Positions 24,345 to 36,091 of a stretch of DNA of 64,000 nt are shown one piece after another. The stretch lies in the NCBI RefSeq assembly GCF_963576545.1, contig NW_026870557.1, positions 1 through 64,000 of the forward strand, written 5' to 3'. The stretch comes from Limanda limanda (Eukaryota; Chordata; Actinopteri; Pleuronectiformes; Pleuronectidae). The position numbers and the translations under genes were made by a program. The first letter of the stretch is position 1, and every line of letters starts with the position of its first letter. The notes beneath the pieces were generated by a model. The model had not been told where the DNA came from. It was given only the letters and a program-made list of their open reading frames with translations, and ran no database searches.

Positions 24345-24716
24345 ATGAAAGCACATAGGAGAAAGAGATATTCTTGAATAACTTTTTTTGTGAAGGTCGG
24401 AGAGACTTGGAAAGTGGTTGCATCTGGACTAATTTGGGTCCTGCGGATCGATTGGTACCATCCCCGAGCTTGTACGACCTTCGGAAGAGGTCGACCGACG
24501 AAATTCCCCCAAATCTGAGGAGATATTCTTGAATAACTTTTTTTGTGAAGGTCGGAGAGACTTGCAAGTAGGCTCTACCCCCACTAAATGGGGTTGCGCG
24601 CATCGATCGGTACCATCCTTGAGCTTCTCCGACTTTCGGAAGGGTTAGGGTTAGGGTTAGGGATGAAAGCACATAGGAGAAAGAGATATTCTTGAATAAC
24701 TTTTTTTGTGAAAGTC

Positions 24717-25026
24717 GGAGAGACTTGAAAAGTGGTTGCATCTGGACTAATTTGGGTCCTGCGGATCGATTGGTACCATCCCCGAGCTTGTACGACCTTC
24801 GGAAGAGGTCGACCGACGAAATTCCCCCAAATCTGAGGAGATATTCTTGAATAACTTTTTTTGTAAAGGTCGGAGAGACTTGGAAAGTGGTTGCATCTGG
24901 ACTAATTTGGGTCCTGCGGATCGATTGGTACCATCCCCGAGCTTGTACGACCTTCGGAAGAGGTCGACCGTCGAAATTCCCCCAAATCTGAGGAGATATT
25001 CTTGAATAACTTTTTTTGTGAAGGTC
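24717..25026 (+). repeat. Direct B-B junction, first copy
   Basis: The B unit at 24717 is followed at once by another B at 24872. Everywhere else at least one A separates two B units, except in the copy 3840 bp downstream. The first B ends in TGTAAAGG, a tail normally found on the A unit that follows an ATG-type B. The preceding A (24554) ends in GTGAAAGTCGG. This suggests that a unit with an A-type history lost its A body by exchange in the shared ends. Confidence 0.9.
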
Positions 25027-28000
25027 GGAGAGACTTGCAAGTAGGCTCTACCCCCACTAAATGGGGTTGCGCGCATCGATCGGTACCATCCTTGAGCTTC
25101 TCCGACTTTCGGAAGGGTTAGGGTTAGGGTTAGGGATGAAAGCACATAGGAGAAAGAGATATTCTTGAATAACTTTTTTTGTGAAGGTCGGAGAGACTTG
25201 CAAGTAGGCTCTACCCCCACTAAATGGGGTAGCGCGCATCGATCGGTACCATCCTTGAGCTTCTCCGACTTTCGGAAGGGTTAGGGTTAGGGTTAGGGAT
25301 GAAAGCACATAGGAGAAAGAGATATTCTTGAATAACTTTTTTTGTGAAGGTCGGAGAGACTTGGAAAGTGGTTGCATCTGGACTAATTTGGGACCTGCGG
25401 ATCGATTGGTACCATCCCCGAGCTTGTACGACCTTCGGAAGAGGTCGACCGACGAAATTCCCCCAAATCTGAGGAGATATTCTTGAATAACTTTTTTTGT
25501 GAAGGTCGGAGAGACTTGCAAGTAGGCTCTACCCCCACTAAATGGGGTTGCGCGCATCGATCGGTACCATCCTTGAGCTTCTCCGACTTTCGGAAGGGTT
25601 AGGGTTAGGGTTAGGGATGAAAGCACATAGGAGAAAGAGATATTCTTGAATAACTTTTTTTGTGAAGGTCGGAGAGACTTGCAAGTAGGCTCTACCCCCA
25701 CTAAATGGGGTAGCGCGCATCGATCGGTTACATCTTTGAGCTTCTCCGACTTTTGGAAGGGTTAGGGTTAGGGTTAGGGATGAAAGCACATAGGAGAAAG
25801 AGATATTCTTGAATAACTTTTTTTGTGAAGGTCGGAGAGACTTGGAAAGTGGTTGCATCTGGACTAATTTGGGTCCTGCGGATCGATTGGTACCATCCCC
25901 GAGCTTGTACGACCTTCGGAAGAGGTCGACCGACGAAATTCCCCCAAATCTGAGGAGATATTCTTGAATAACTTTTTTTGTGAAGGTCGGAGAGACTTGC
26001 AAGTAGGCTCTACCCCCACTAAATGGGGTTGCGCGCATCGATCGGTACCATCCTTGAGCTTCTCCGACTTTCGGAAGGGTTAGGGTTAGGGTTAGGGATG
26101 AAAGCACATAGGAGAAAGAGATATTCTTGAATAACTTTTTTTGTGAAGGTCGGAGAGACTTGAAAAGTGGTTGCATCTGGACTAATTTGGGTCCTGCAGA
26201 TCGATTGGTACCATCCCCGAGCTTGTACGACCTTCGGAAGAGGTCGACCGACGAAATTCCCCCAAATCTGAGGAGATATTCTTGAATAACTTTTTTTGTG
26301 AAGGTCGGAGAGACTTGCAAGTAGGCTCTACCCCCACTAAATGGGGTTGCGCGCATCGATCGGTACCATCCTTGATCTTCTCCGACTTTCGGAAGGGTTA
26401 GGGTTAGGGTTAGGGATGAAAGCACATAGGAGAAAGAGATATTCTTGAATAACTTTTTTTGTGAAGGTCGGAGAGACTTGCAAGTAGGCTCTACCCCCAC
26501 TAAATGGGGTAGCGCGCATCGATCGGTACCATCCTTGAGCTTCTCCGACTTTCGGAAGGGTTAGGGTTAGGGTTAGGGATGAAAGCACATAGGAGAAAGA
26601 GATATTCTTGAATAACTTTTTTTGTGAAGGTCGGAGAGACTTGAAAAGTGGTTGCATCTGGACTAATTTGGGTCCTGCGGATCGATTGGTACCATCCCCG
26701 AGCTTGTACGACCTTCGGAAGAGGTCGACCGACGAAATTCCCCCAAATCTGAGGAGATATTCTTGAATAACTTTTTTTGTGAAGGTCGGAGAGACTTGCA
26801 AGTAGGCTCTACCCCCACTAAATGGGGTTGCACGCATCAATCGGTACCATCCTTGAGCTTCTCCGACTTTCGGAAGGGTTAGGGTTAGGGTTAGGGATGA
26901 AAGCACATAGGAGAAAGAGATATTCTTGAATAACTTTTTTTGTGAAGGTCGGAGAGACTTGCAAGTAGGCTCTACTCCCACTAAATGGGGTAGCGCGCAT
27001 CGATCGGTACCATCTTTGAGCTTCTCCGACTTTCGGAAGGGTTAGGGTTAGGGTTAGGGATGAAAGCACATAGGAGAAAGAGATATTCTTGAATAACTTT
27101 TTTTGTGAAGGTCGGAGAGACTTGCAAGTAGGCTCTACCCCCACTAAATGGGGTAGCGCACATCGATCGGTACCATCCTTGAGCTTCTCCGACTTTCGGA
27201 AGGGTTAGGGTTAGGGTTAGGGATGAAAGCACATAGGAGAAAGAGATATTCTTGAATAACTTTTTTTGTGAAGGTCGGAGAGACTTGCAAGTAGGCTCTA
27301 CCCCCACTAAATGGGGTAGCGCGCATCGATCGGTACCATCCTTGAGCTTCTCCGACTTTCGGAAGGGTTAGGGTTAGGGTTAGGGATGAAAGCACATAGG
27401 AGAAAGAGATATTCTTGAATAACTTTTTTTGTGAAGGTCGGAGAGACTTGGAAAGTGGTTGCATCTGGACTAATTTGGGTCCTGCGGATCGATTGGTACC
27501 ATGCCCGAGCTTGTACGACCTTCGGAAGAGGTCGACCGACGAAATTCCCCCAAATCTGAGGAGATATTCTTGAATAACTTTTTTTGTGAAGGTCGGAGAG
27601 ACTTGCAAGTAGGCTCTACCCCCACTAAATGGGGTAGCGCGCATCGATCGGTACCATCCTTGAGCTTCTCCGACTTTCGGAAGGGTTAGGGTTAGGGTTA
27701 GGGATGAAAGCACATAGGAGAAAGAGATATTCTTGAATAACTTTTTTTGTAAAGGTCGGAGAGACTTGGAAAGTGGTTGCATCTGGACTAATTTGGGTCC
27801 TGCGGATCGATTGGTACCATCCCCAAGCTTGGACGACCTTCGGAAGAGGTCGACCGACGAAATTCCCCCAAATCTGAGGAGATATTCTTGAATAACTTTT
27901 TTTGTGAAGGTCGGAGAGACTTGCAAGTAGGCTCTACCCCCACTAAATGGGGTTGCGCGCATCGATCGGTACCATCCTTGAGCTTCTCCGACTTTCGGAA

Positions 28001-28556
28001 GGGTTAGGGTTAGGGTTAGGGATGAAAGCACATAGGAGAAAGAGATATTCTTGAATAACTTTTTTTGTGAAGGTCGGAGAGACTTGCAAGTAGGCTCTAC
28101 CCCCACTAAATGGGGTAGCGCGCATCGATCGGTACCATCCTTGAGCTTCTCCGACTTTCGGAAGGGTTAGGGTTAGGGTTAGGGATGAAAGCACATAGGA
28201 GAAAGAGATATTCTTGAATAACTTTTTTTGTGAAGGTCGGAGAGACTTGGAAAGTGGTTGCATCTGGACTAATTTGGGTCCTGCGGATCGATTGGTACCA
28301 TCCCCGAGCTTGTACGACCTTCGGAAGAGGTCGACCGACGAAATTCCCCCAAATCTGAGGAGATATTCTTGAATAACTTTTTTTGTGAAGGTCGGAGAGA
28401 CTTGCAAGTAGGCTCTACCCCCACTAAATGGGGTTGCGCACATCGATCGGTACCATCCTTGAGCTTCTCCGACTTTCGGAAGGGTTAGGGTTAGGGTTAG
28501 GGATGAAAGCACATAGGAGAAAGAGATATTCTTGAATAACTTTTTTTGTGAAAGTC

Positions 28557-28866
28557 GGAGAGACTTGAAAAGTGGTTGCATCTGGACTAATGTGGGTCCT
28601 GCGGATCGATTGGTACCATCCCCGAGCTTGTACGACCTTCGGAAGAGGTCGACCGACGAAATTCCCCCAAATCTGAGGAGATATTCTTGAATAACTTTTT
28701 TTGTAAAGGTCGGAGAGACTTGGAAAGTGGTTGCATCTGGACTAATTTGGGTCCTGCGGATCGATTGGTACCATCCCCGAGCTTGTACGACCTTCGGAAG
28801 AGGTCGACCGACGAAATTCCCCCAAATCTGAGGAGATATTCTTGAATAACTTTTTTTGTGAAGGTC
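28557..28866 (+). repeat. Direct B-B junction, second copy
   Basis: B at 28557 abuts B at 28712, reproducing the junction at 24871/24872 with the same TGTAAAGG tail and the same upstream GTGAAAGTCGG. It is a product of the 3840-bp duplication rather than a second independent event. The B at 28557 has gained AATGTGGG. Confidence 0.9.
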
Positions 28867-30397
28867 GGAGAGACTTGCAAGTAGGCTCTACCCCCACTAA
28901 ATGGGGTTGCGCGCATCGATCGGTACCATCCTTGAGCTTCTCCGACTTTCGGAAGGGTTAGGGTTAGGGTTAGGGATGAAAGCACATAGGAGAAAGAGAT
29001 ATTCTTGAATAACTTTTTTTGTGAAGGTCGGAGAGACTTGCAAGTAGGCTCTACCCCCACTAAATGGGGTAGCGCGCATCGATCGGTACCATCCTTGAGC
29101 TTCTCCGACTTTCGGAAGGGTTAGGGTTAGGGTTAGGGATGAAAGCACATAGGAGAAAGAGATATTCTTGAATAACTTTTTTTGTGAAGGTCGGAGAGAC
29201 TTGGAAAGTGGTTGCATCTGGACTAATTTGGGTCCTGCGGATCGATTGGTACCATCCCCGAGCTTGTACGACCTTCGAAAGAGGTCGACCGACGAAATTC
29301 CCCCAAATCTGAGGAGATATTCTTGAATAACTTTTTTTGTGAAGGTCGGAGAGACTTGCAAGTAGGCTCTACCCCCACTAAATGGGGTTGCGCGCATCGA
29401 TCGGTACCATCCTTGAGCTTCTCCGACTTTCGGAAGGGTTAGGGTTAGGGTTAGGGATGAAAGCACATAGGAGAAAGAGATATTCTTGAATAACTTTTTT
29501 TGTGAAGGTCGGAGAGACTTGAAAAGTGGTTGCATCTGGACTAATTTGGGTCCTGCGGATCGATTGGTACCATCCCCGAGCTTGTACGACCTTCGGAAGA
29601 GGTCGACCGACGAAATTCCCCCAAATCTGAGGAGATATTCTTGAATAACTTTTTTTGTGAAGGTCGGAGAGACTTGCAAGTAGGCTCTACCCCCACTAAA
29701 TGGGGTTGCGCGCATCGATCGGTACCATCCTTGAGCTTCTCCGACTTTCGGAAGGGTTAGGGTTAGGGTTAGGGATGAAAGCACATAGGAGAAAGAGATA
29801 TTCTTGAATAACTTTTTTTGTGAAGGTCGGAGAGACTTGCAAGTAGGCTCTACCCCCACTAAATGGGGTAGCGCGCATCGATCGGTACCATCCTTGAGCT
29901 TCTCCGACTTTCGGAAGGGTTAGGGTTAGGGTTAGGGATGAAAGCACATAGGAGAAAGAGATATTCTTGAATAACTTTTTTTGTGAAGGTCGGAGAGACT
30001 TGAAAAGTGGTTGCATCTGGACTAATTTGGGTCCTGCGGATCGATTGGTACCATCCCCGAGCTTGTACGACCTTCGGAAGAGGTCGACCGACGAAATTCC
30101 CCCAAATCTGAGGAGATATTCTTGAATAACTTTTTTTGTGAAGGTCGGAGAGACTTGCAAGTAGGCTCTACCCCCACTAAATGGGGTTGCGCGCATCGAT
30201 CGGTACCATCCTTGAGCTTCTCCGACTTTCGGAAGGGTTAGGGTTAGGGTTAGGGATGAAAGCACATAGGAGAAAGAGATATTCTTGAATAACTTTTTTT
30301 GTGAAGGTCGGAGAGACTTGCAAGTAGGCTCTACTCCCACTAAATGGGGTAGCGCGCATCGATCGGTACCATCTTTGAGCTTCTCCGACTTTCGGAA

Positions 30398-30412
30398 GGG
30401 TTAGGGTTAGGG
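30398..30412 (+). other. First contracted telomere block (three G runs)
   Basis: The A unit at 30310 has only two TTAGGG hexamers after the first GGG, making the unit 157 bp. Unlike most later contracted units it is a CTACTCCCAC/CATCTTT-type A, so it probably arose independently. It leaves three G runs, too few for an intramolecular quadruplex of the usual kind. Confidence 0.93.
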
Positions 30413-32080
30413 ATGAAAGCACATAGGAGAAAGAGATATTCTTGAATAACTTTTTTTGTGAAGGTCGGAGAGACTTGCAAGTAGGCTCTACCCCCACTAA
30501 ATGGGGTAGCGCGCATCGATCGGTACCATCCTTGAGCTTCTCCGACTTTCGGAAGGGTTAGGGTTAGGGTTAGGGATGAAAGCACATAGGAGAAAGAGAT
30601 ATTCTTGAATAACTTTTTTTGTGAAGGTCGGAGAGACTTGCAAGTAGGCTCTACCCCCACTAAATGGGGTAGCGCGCATCGATCGGTACCATCCTTGAGC
30701 TTCTCCGACTTTCGGAAGGGTTAGGGTTAGGGTTAGGGATGAAAGCACATAGGAGAAAGAGATATTCTTGAATAACTTTTTTTGTGAAGGTCGGAGAGAC
30801 TTGGAAAGTGGTTGCATCTGGACTAATTTGGGTCCTGCGGATCGATTGGTACCATCCCCGAGCTTGTACGACCTTCGGAAGAGGTCGACCGACGAAATTC
30901 CCCCAAATCTGAGGAGATATTCTTGAATAACTTTTTTTGTGAAGGTCGGAGAGACTTGCAAGTAGGCTCTACCCCCACTAAATGGGGTTGCGCGCATCGA
31001 TCGGTACCATCCTTGAGCTTCTCCGACTTTCGGAAGGGTTAGGGTTAGGGTTAGGGATGAAAGCACATAGGAGAAAGAGATATTCTTGAATAACTTTTTT
31101 TGTGAAGGTCGGAGAGACTTGCAAGTAGGCTCTACCCCCACTAAATGGGGTAGCGCGCATCGATCGGTACCATCCTTGAGCTTCTCCGACTTTCGGAAGG
31201 GTTAGGGTTAGGGTTAGGGATGAAAGCACATAGGAGAAAGAGATATTCTTGAATAACTTTTTTTGTGAAGGTCGGAGAGACTTGAAAAGTGGTTGCATCT
31301 GGACTAATTTGGGTCCTGCGGATCGATTAGTACCATCCCCGAGCTTGTACGACCTTCGGAAGAGGTCGACCGACGAAATTCCCCCAAATCTGAGGAGATA
31401 TTCTTGAATAACTTTTTTTGTGAAGGTCGGAGAGACTTGCAAGTAGGCTCTACCCCCACTAAATGGGGTTGCGCGCATCGATCGGTACCATCCTTGAGCT
31501 TCTCCGACTTTCGGAAGGGTTAGGGTTAGGGTTAGGGATGAAAGCACATAGGAGAAAGAGATATTCTTGAATAACTTTTTTTGTGAAGGTCGGAGAGACT
31601 TGCAAGTAGGCTCTACTCCCACTAAATGGGGTAGCGCGCATCGATCGGTACCATCTTTGAGCTTCTCCGACTTTCGGAAGGGTTAGGGTTAGGGTTAGGG
31701 ATGAAAGCACATAGGAGAAAGAGATATTCTTGAATAACTTTTTTTGTGAAGGTCGGAGAGACTTGCAAGTAGGCTCTACCCCCACTAAATGGGGTAGCGC
31801 GCATCGATCGGTACCATCCTTGAGCTTCTCCGACTTTCGGAAGGGTTAGGGTTAGGGTTAGGGATGAAAGCACATAGGAGAAAGAGATATTCTTGAATAA
31901 CTTTTTTTGTGAAGGTCGGAGAGACTTGCAAGTAGGCTCTACCCCCACTAAATGGGGTAGCGCGCATCGATCGGTACCATCCTTGAGCTTCTTCGACTTT
32001 CGGAAGGGTTAGGGTTAGGGTTAGGGATGAAAGCACATAGGAGAAAGAGATATTCTTGAATAACTTTTTTTGTGAAGGTC

Positions 32081-34485
32081 GGAGAGACTTGGAAAGTGGT
32101 TGCATCTGGACTAATTTGGGTCCTGCGGATCGATTGGTACCATGCCCGAGCTTGTACGACCTTCGGAAGAGGTCGACCGACGAAATTCCCCCAAATCTGA
32201 GGAGATATTCTTGAATAACTTTTTTTGTGAAGGTCGGAGAGACTTGCAAGTAGGCTCTACCCCCACTAAATGGGGTAGCGCGCATCGATCGGTACCATCC
32301 TTGAGCTTCTCCGACTTTCGGAAGGGTTAGGGTTAGGGTTAGGGATGAAAGCACATAGGAGAAAGAGATATTCTTGAATAACTTTTTTTGTAAAGGTCGG
32401 AGAGACTTGGAAAGTGGTTGCATCTGGACTAATTTGGGACCTGCAGATCGATTGGTACCATCCCCGAGCTTGTACGACCTTCGGAAGAGGTCGACCGACG
32501 AAATTCCCCCAAATCTGAGGAGATATTCTTGAATAACTTTTTTTGTGAAGGTCGGAGAGACTTGCAAGTAGGCTCTACCCCCACTAAATGGGGTTGCGCG
32601 CATCGATCGGTACCATCCTTGAGCTTCTCCGACTTTCGGAAGGGTTAGGGTTAGGGTTAGGGATGAAAGCACATAGGAGAAAGAGATATTCTTGAATAAC
32701 TTTTTTTGTGAAGGTCGGAGAGACTTGCAAGTAGGCTCTACCCCCACTAAATGGGGTAGCGCGCATCGATCGGTTACATCTTTGAGCTTCTCCGACTTTC
32801 GGAAGGGTTAGGGTTAGGGTTAGGGATGAAAGCACATAGGAGAAAGAGATATTCTTGAATAACTTTTTTTGTGAAGGTCGGAGAGACTTGGAAAGTGGTT
32901 GCATCTGGACTAATTTGGGTCCTGCGGATCGATTGGTACCATCCCCGAGCTTGTACGACCTTCGGAAGAGGTCGACCGACGAAATTCCCCCAAATCTGAG
33001 GAGATATTCTTGAATAACTTTTTTTGTGAAGGTCGGAGAGACTTGCAAGTAGGCTCTACCCCCACTAAATGGGGTTGCGCGCATCGATCGGTACCATCCT
33101 TGAGCTTCTCCGACTTTCGGAAGGGTTAGGGTTAGGGTTAGGGATGAAAGCACATAGGAGAAAGAGATATTCTTGAATAACTTTTTTTGTGAAGGTCGGA
33201 GAGACTTGAAAAGTGGTTGCATCTGGACTAATTTGGGTCCTGCGGATCGATTGGTACCATCCCCGAGCTTGTACGACCTTCGGAAGAGGTCGACCGACGA
33301 AATTCCCCCAAATCTGAGGAGATATTCTTGAATAACTTTTTTTGTGAAGGTCGGAGAGACTTGCAAGTAGGCTCTACCCCCACTAAATGGGGTTGCGCGC
33401 ATCGATCGGTACCATCCTTGATCTTCTCCGACTTTCGGAAGGGTTAGGGTTAGGGTTAGGGATGAAAGCACATAGGAGAAAGAGATATTCTTGAATAACT
33501 TTTTTTGTGAAGGTCGGAGAGACTTGCAAGTAGGCTCTACCCCCACTAAATGGGGTAGCGCACATCGATCGGTACCATCCTTGAGCTTCTCCGACTTTCG
33601 GAAGGGTTAGGGTTAGGGTTAGGGATGAAAGCACATAGGAGAAAGAGATATTCTTGAATAACTTTTTTTGTGAAGGTCGGAGAGACTTGAAAAGTGGTTG
33701 CATCTGGACTAATTTGGGTCCTGCGGATCGATTGGTACCATCCCCGAGCTTGTACGACCTTCGGAAGAGGTCGACCGACGAAATTCCCCCAAATCTGAGG
33801 AGATATTCTTGAATAACTTTTTTTGTGAAGGTCGGAGAGACTTGCAAGTAGGCTCTACCCCCACTAAATGGGGTTGCGCGCATCGATCGGTACTATCCCT
33901 GAGCTTCTCCGACTTTCGGAAGGGTTAGGGTTAGGGTTAGGGATGAAAGCACATAGGAGAAAGAGATATTCTTGAATAACTTTTTTTGTGAAGGTCGGAG
34001 AGACTTGCAAGTAGGCTCTACTCCCACTAAATGGGGTAGCGCGCATCGATCGGTACCATCTTTGAGCTTCTCCGACTTTCGGAAGGGTTAGGGTTAGGGT
34101 TAGGGATGAAAGCACATAGGAGAAAGAGATATTCTTGAATAACTTTTTTTGTGAAGGTCGGAGAGACTTGCAAGTAGGCTCTACCCCCACTAAATGGGGT
34201 AGCGCGCATCGATCGGTACCATCCTTGAGCTTCTCCGACTTTCGGAAGGGTTAGGGTTAGGGTTAGGGATGAAAGCACATAGGAGAAAGAGATATTCTTG
34301 AATAACTTTTTTTGTGAAGGTCGGAGAGACTTGCAAGTAGGCTCTACCCCCACTAAATGGGGTAGCGCGCATCGATCGGTACCATCCTTGAGCTTCTCCG
34401 ACTTTCGGAAGGGTTAGGGTTAGGGTTAGGGATGAAAGCACATAGGAGAAAGAGATATTCTTGAATAACTTTTTTTGTGAAGGTC
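32081..34485 (+). repeat. Basic 15-mer HOR, 2405 bp; A-runs 1,2,1,2,4
   Basis: This is the simplest complete HOR in the window: B-A, B-AA, B-A, B-AA, B-AAAA. B units start at 32081 (ATG type), 32399 (GGGACCTGCAG), 32880, 33198 and 33679; ten A units. The same plan recurs at 52253 and 58967, each with one contracted telomere block (2399 bp). A at 32717 shares GGTTACATC with the A units at 25671 and 57687. Confidence 0.94.
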
Positions 34486-36091
34486 GGAGAGACTTGGAAA
34501 GTGGTTGCATCTGGACTAATTTGGGTCCTGCGGATCGATTGGTACCATGCCCGAGCTTGTACGACCTTCGGAAGAGGTCGACCGACGAAATTCCCCCAAA
34601 TCTGAGGAGATATTCTTGAATAACTTTTTTTGTGAAGGTCGGAGAGACTTGCAAGTAGGCTCTACCCCCACTAAATGGGGTAGCGCGCATCGATCGGTAC
34701 CATCCTTGAGCTTCTCCGACTTTCGGAAGGGTTAGGGTTAGGGTTAGGGATGAAAGCACATAGGAGAAAGAGATATTCTTGAATAACTTTTTTTGTAAAG
34801 GTCGGAGAGACTTGGAAAGTGGTTGCATCTGGACTAATTTGGGTCCTGCGGATCGATTGGTACCATCCCCAAGCTTGTACGACCTTCGGAAGAGGTCGAC
34901 CGACGAAATTCCCCCAAATCTGAGGAGATATTCTTGAATAACTTTTTTTGTGAAGGTCGGAGAGACTTGCAAGTAGGCTCTACCCCCACTAAATGGGGTT
35001 GCGCGCATCGATCGGTACCATCCTTGAGCTTCTCCGACTTTCGGAAGGGTTAGGGTTAGGGTTAGGGATGAAAGCACATAGGAGAAAGAGATATTCTTGA
35101 ATAACTTTTTTTGTGAAGGTCGGAGAGACTTGCAAGTAGGCTCTACCCCCACTAAATGGGGTAGCGCGCATCGATCGGTACCATCCTTGAGCTTCTCCGA
35201 CTTTCGGAAGGGTTAGGGTTAGGGTTAGGGATGAAAGCACATAGGAGAAAGAGATATTCTTGAATAACTTTTTTTGTGAAGGTCGGAGAGACTTGGAAAG
35301 TGGTTGCATCTGGACTAATTTGGGTCCTGCGGATCGATTGGTACCATCCCCGAGCTTGTACGACCTTCGGAAGAGGTCGACCGACGAAATTCCCCCAAAT
35401 CTGAGGAGATATTCTTGAATAACTTTTTTTGTGAAGGTCGGAGAGACTTGCAAGTAGGCTCTACCCCCACTAAATGGGGTAGCGCGCATCGATCGGTACC
35501 ATCCTTGAGCTTCTCCGACTTTCGGAAGGGTTAGGGTTAGGGTTAGGGATGAAAGCACATAGGAGAAAGAGATATTCTTGAATAACTTTTTTTGTGAAGG
35601 TCGGAGAGACTTGCAAGTAGGCTCTACCCCCACTAAATGGGGTAGCGCGCATCGATCGGTACCATCCTTGAGCTTCTCCGACTTTCGGAAGGGTTAGGGT
35701 TAGGGTTAGGGATGAAAGCACATAGGAGAAAGAGATATTCTTGAATAACTTTTTTTGTGAAGGTCGGAGAGACTTGCAAGTAGGCTCTACCCCCACTAAA
35801 TGGGGTAGCGCGCATCGATCGGTACCATCCTTGAGCTTCTCCGACTTTCGGAAGGGTTAGGGTTAGGGTTAGGGATGAAAGCACATAGGAGAAAGAGATA
35901 TTCTTGAATAACTTTTTTTGTGAAGGTCGGAGAGACTTGCAAGTAGGCTCTACCCCCACTAAATGGGGTAGCGCGCATCGATCGGTACCATCCTTGAGCT
36001 TCTTCGACTTTCGGAAGGGTTAGGGTTAGGGTTAGGGATGAAAGCACATAGGAGAAAGAGATATTCTTGAATAACTTTTTTTGTGAAGGTC
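34486..36091 (+). repeat. Short HOR segment, 10-mer, 1606 bp; A-runs 1,2,4
   Basis: B units start at 34486 (ATG type), 34804 (CCCCAAGCTTG) and 35285; seven A units. The four-A run at 35440-36091 lacks both the usual GGTTGC first unit and the CTACTCCCAC second unit; all four are GGTAGC units, the last with CTTCTTCGAC. One B-A-B-AA section of the basic HOR appears to be missing or merged. Confidence 0.92.

Larger units (their letters stand above)
23600..27439 (+). repeat. HOR segment, 24-mer, 3840 bp; A-runs 1,2,1,0,2,2,1,2,4
   Basis: B units start at 23600 (ATG type), 23918, 24399, 24717, 24872, 25353, 25834, 26152 and 26633; fifteen A units. It contains a direct B-B junction at 24871/24872. 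B at 23918 has CCCCAAGCTTGGACG. A at 25671 has the rare GGTTACATC change and a TTTTGGAAG change beside its telomere block. Confidence 0.93.
22035..29521 (+). repeat. Tandem duplication, period 3840 bp
   Basis: 22035-25681 aligns with 25875-29521 with no indel. Comparing all lines I find 11 substitutions in 3647 bp, about 0.3%: at 22359, 22839, 24332, 24971 and 25393 in the left copy (or at their partners), and at 26832, 26839, 27160, 28440, 28592 and 29279 in the right copy. Both copies share the B-B junction, CTTGATCTTC, CCCCAAGCTTGGACG and GTGAAAGTCGG. Confidence 0.9.
27440..32080 (+). repeat. HOR segment, 29-mer, 4641 bp; A-runs 1,2,1,0,2,1,2,4,2,4
   Basis: B units start at 27440 (ATG type), 27758, 28239, 28557, 28712, 29193, 29511, 29992, 30793 and 31274; nineteen A units, one of them (30310) 157 bp. 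The first part copies the previous segment. B at 31274 carries GATTAGTACC, otherwise seen only at 16850 and 20869. Confidence 0.93.

Noticed and set aside
24717..25026. Possible mobile element insertion at the irregular B-B site
   Set aside because: The sequence is purely two B monomers with normal ends; there is no foreign DNA, terminal inverted repeat or target-site duplication.
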